Below are positions 7,423 through 8,186 of a stretch of 8,186 nucleotides of DNA, in pieces. Position numbers and translations under genes: made by a program. The DNA comes from Cycloclasticus sp. (GTDB lineage Bacteria > Pseudomonadota > Gammaproteobacteria > Methylococcales > Cycloclasticaceae). Every line of letters begins with the position of its first letter. Position 1 is the first letter of the stretch. Location of the stretch: contig DUCA01000220.1 of assembly GCA_012960055.1 (NCBI GenBank), forward strand, positions 1,296-9,481, in the 5' to 3' direction. The notes under the pieces were generated by a model that worked only from the letters and a program-made list of their open reading frames with translations, ran no database searches and was not told the origin of the DNA.

Positions 7423-7438
7423 AATAATTTGAATTGAA

Positions 7439-8134
7439 TTAAACGAATAAAGCTCGACTTTTCAGTATTTTACCATCCAATTGATAATCTATTAACTGCC
7501 TCATCATTCTCTTTATTTGTGATAACTCAATTTTATCATTCAATTGGTTGTTTCTAAGGTTGATTAAGGCGCTGCCTGATATTGCATTTGATGCATCGCC
7601 ATCGAATTGGATAACAGCCCCATAACCGGCCTTGTAGTTATATAAGCTCTCAGCTTGAATCGGTGTATTTCCACCCGCTTCGTATTCCAAAGCCAGGCCA
7701 TAACCAATTTCATCAAATAATACTTGTTCAAACTGACGCAGGCTTGCTTCTAATGATTTTTCATCAAGTAAGCCATTAAGCACCTTTTGGTATGCTAGGA
7801 ACAAGTTTGGGTGCGCATCGTGCTTATGAAGCAAATTCAATATCAGTTCATTAACATAAAATCCGCAATATAATGCCTTGCCTTTGAGTTGCTCAGACTC
7901 TAGGTTTTCTTCGCAGCCAGTCAGTGTTTTGAGTTCAGACTTACCCACCCATGACATCGATAAAGGTCGAAAAGATTGAAGCAAGCTACCATGTTTAGAG
8001 CTTTTAGCACGAGAACCCTTGGAGATAATCGACAACACACCAAAGTCTTGGGTAAAAACTTGATGTATGACGCTGGTTTCTTTGAATGCCTGGCTTTTTA
8101 GAATAAAGCTGATTTGTAGGTCAACTCTGTTCAT
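7439..8134 (-). CDS. recO: DNA repair protein RecO
   Basis: RecO is the cytoplasmic mediator of the RecF pathway: it binds SSB and single-stranded DNA, helps RecR load RecA, and anneals complementary strands. The 231-residue product is close to the usual size (about 240). Residues 5-45 (LQISFILKSQAFKETS and onward) match the N-terminal OB-fold beginning of the family. Residues 93-102 (YVNELILNLL) and 132-149 (LRQFEQVLFDEIGYGLAL) match the helical core, and the end LDGKILKSRALF matches the family's KPLKSR tail. I chose the ATG at 8134, preceded by GGAAA about five bases upstream, because family members begin with an M-R-V-x-L-Q type N-terminus. An in-frame TTG at 8161 would add nine residues (MPQTVSWKP) with no family resemblance. 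The gene sits between probable era and pdxJ, the classic order, and its stop is 16 bases before pdxJ. Confidence 0.93.
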   Translation of the reverse strand: MNRVDLQISFILKSQAFKETSVIHQVFTQDFGVLSIISKGSRAKSSKHGSLLQSFRPLSMSWVGKSELKTLTGCEENLESEQLKGKALYCGFYVNELILNLLHKHDAHPNLFLAYQKVLNGLLDEKSLEASLRQFEQVLFDEIGYGLALEYEAGGNTPIQAESLYNYKAGYGAVIQFDGDASNAISGSALINLRNNQLNDKIELSQIKRMMRQLIDYQLDGKILKSRALFV

Positions 8135-8164
8135 TGGTTTCCAGCTAACAGTTTGGGGCAATAA

Positions 8165-8186
8165 CTACTCAAGACCTCGGTAGCCA
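8165..8186 (-). CDS. era: Probable 3' end of era (ribosome-assembly GTPase), partial
   Basis: Only seven codons and a TAG stop are inside the window, reading GYRGLE on the minus strand. Era proteins commonly end with a leucine-glycine-tyrosine stretch a few residues from the C-terminus, and era directly precedes recO in many gammaproteobacteria. The identification therefore rests on position plus a very short motif. If correct, this is the C-terminus of the GTPase that binds 16S rRNA during 30S maturation. The stop lies 30 bases before the preferred recO start. The fragment is too short for a firm call. Confidence 0.4.

Noticed and set aside
8135..8161. TTG at 8161 as the recO start, adding nine residues.
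   Set aside because: The extra residues do not resemble RecO N-termini, while the ATG at 8134 has a GGAAA upstream and gives a family-like start.
1..8186. Possible novel system, mobile element, CRISPR array, tRNA or riboswitch.
   Set aside because: All but about 140 bases are covered by recognised housekeeping genes. No direct-repeat array, transposase, integrase, tRNA-like fold or long leader was seen on either strand.

Overview
The window is a dense, single-direction block of housekeeping genes from a gammaproteobacterium. Every gene lies on the minus strand, so transcription runs from position 8186 down to 1. In that order the genes are: the last codons of a probable era, recO, pdxJ, truA, trpF, trpB, trpA, accD, folC, a dedD-like SPOR-domain gene, and a cvpA cut by the window edge. 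The order accD-folC-dedD-cvpA (normally followed by purF) and the order era-recO-pdxJ are both well-known gammaproteobacterial arrangements, and the protein motifs fit. The base composition is moderately AT-rich by eye. I cannot name the genus. The lack of spacers and the placement of trpBA between trpF and accD would fit a free-living marine or methylotroph-type lineage, but this is only a guess.

Layout: positions 8186-6682 carry the era/recO/pdxJ group (GTPase for ribosome maturation, RecFOR recombination mediator, pyridoxine 5'-phosphate synthase). Positions 6669-3193 carry truA (tRNA pseudouridine synthase) followed by trpF, trpB and trpA, which supply isomerisation of phosphoribosylanthranilate and the two tryptophan synthase subunits. 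The indole-3-glycerol phosphate synthase step (trpC) and the trpE/G/D steps are not here. Positions 3178-1 carry accD (acetyl-CoA carboxylase beta subunit), folC (folate synthesis and polyglutamylation), the SPOR-domain inner-membrane protein, and cvpA.

Spacing is very tight. trpF/trpB overlap by 14 bases, trpB/trpA by 4 bases (GTGA), truA/trpF are 3 bases apart, and the widest gap is 41 bases (folC to dedD). No terminator-like hairpin followed by a T-run was seen in any gap, so the block is probably read as one or a few long transcripts with translational coupling. PdxJ makes the PLP precursor and TrpB is a PLP enzyme, but that link is probably incidental.

No new system, mobile element, CRISPR array, RNA gene or phage gene was found. 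The most informative details are an apparent ATT start codon for folC, the direct joining of the recO-pdxJ group to the truA-trpF group, and a consensus -10 hexamer at the end of folC. There is no gene-free stretch longer than 41 bases.
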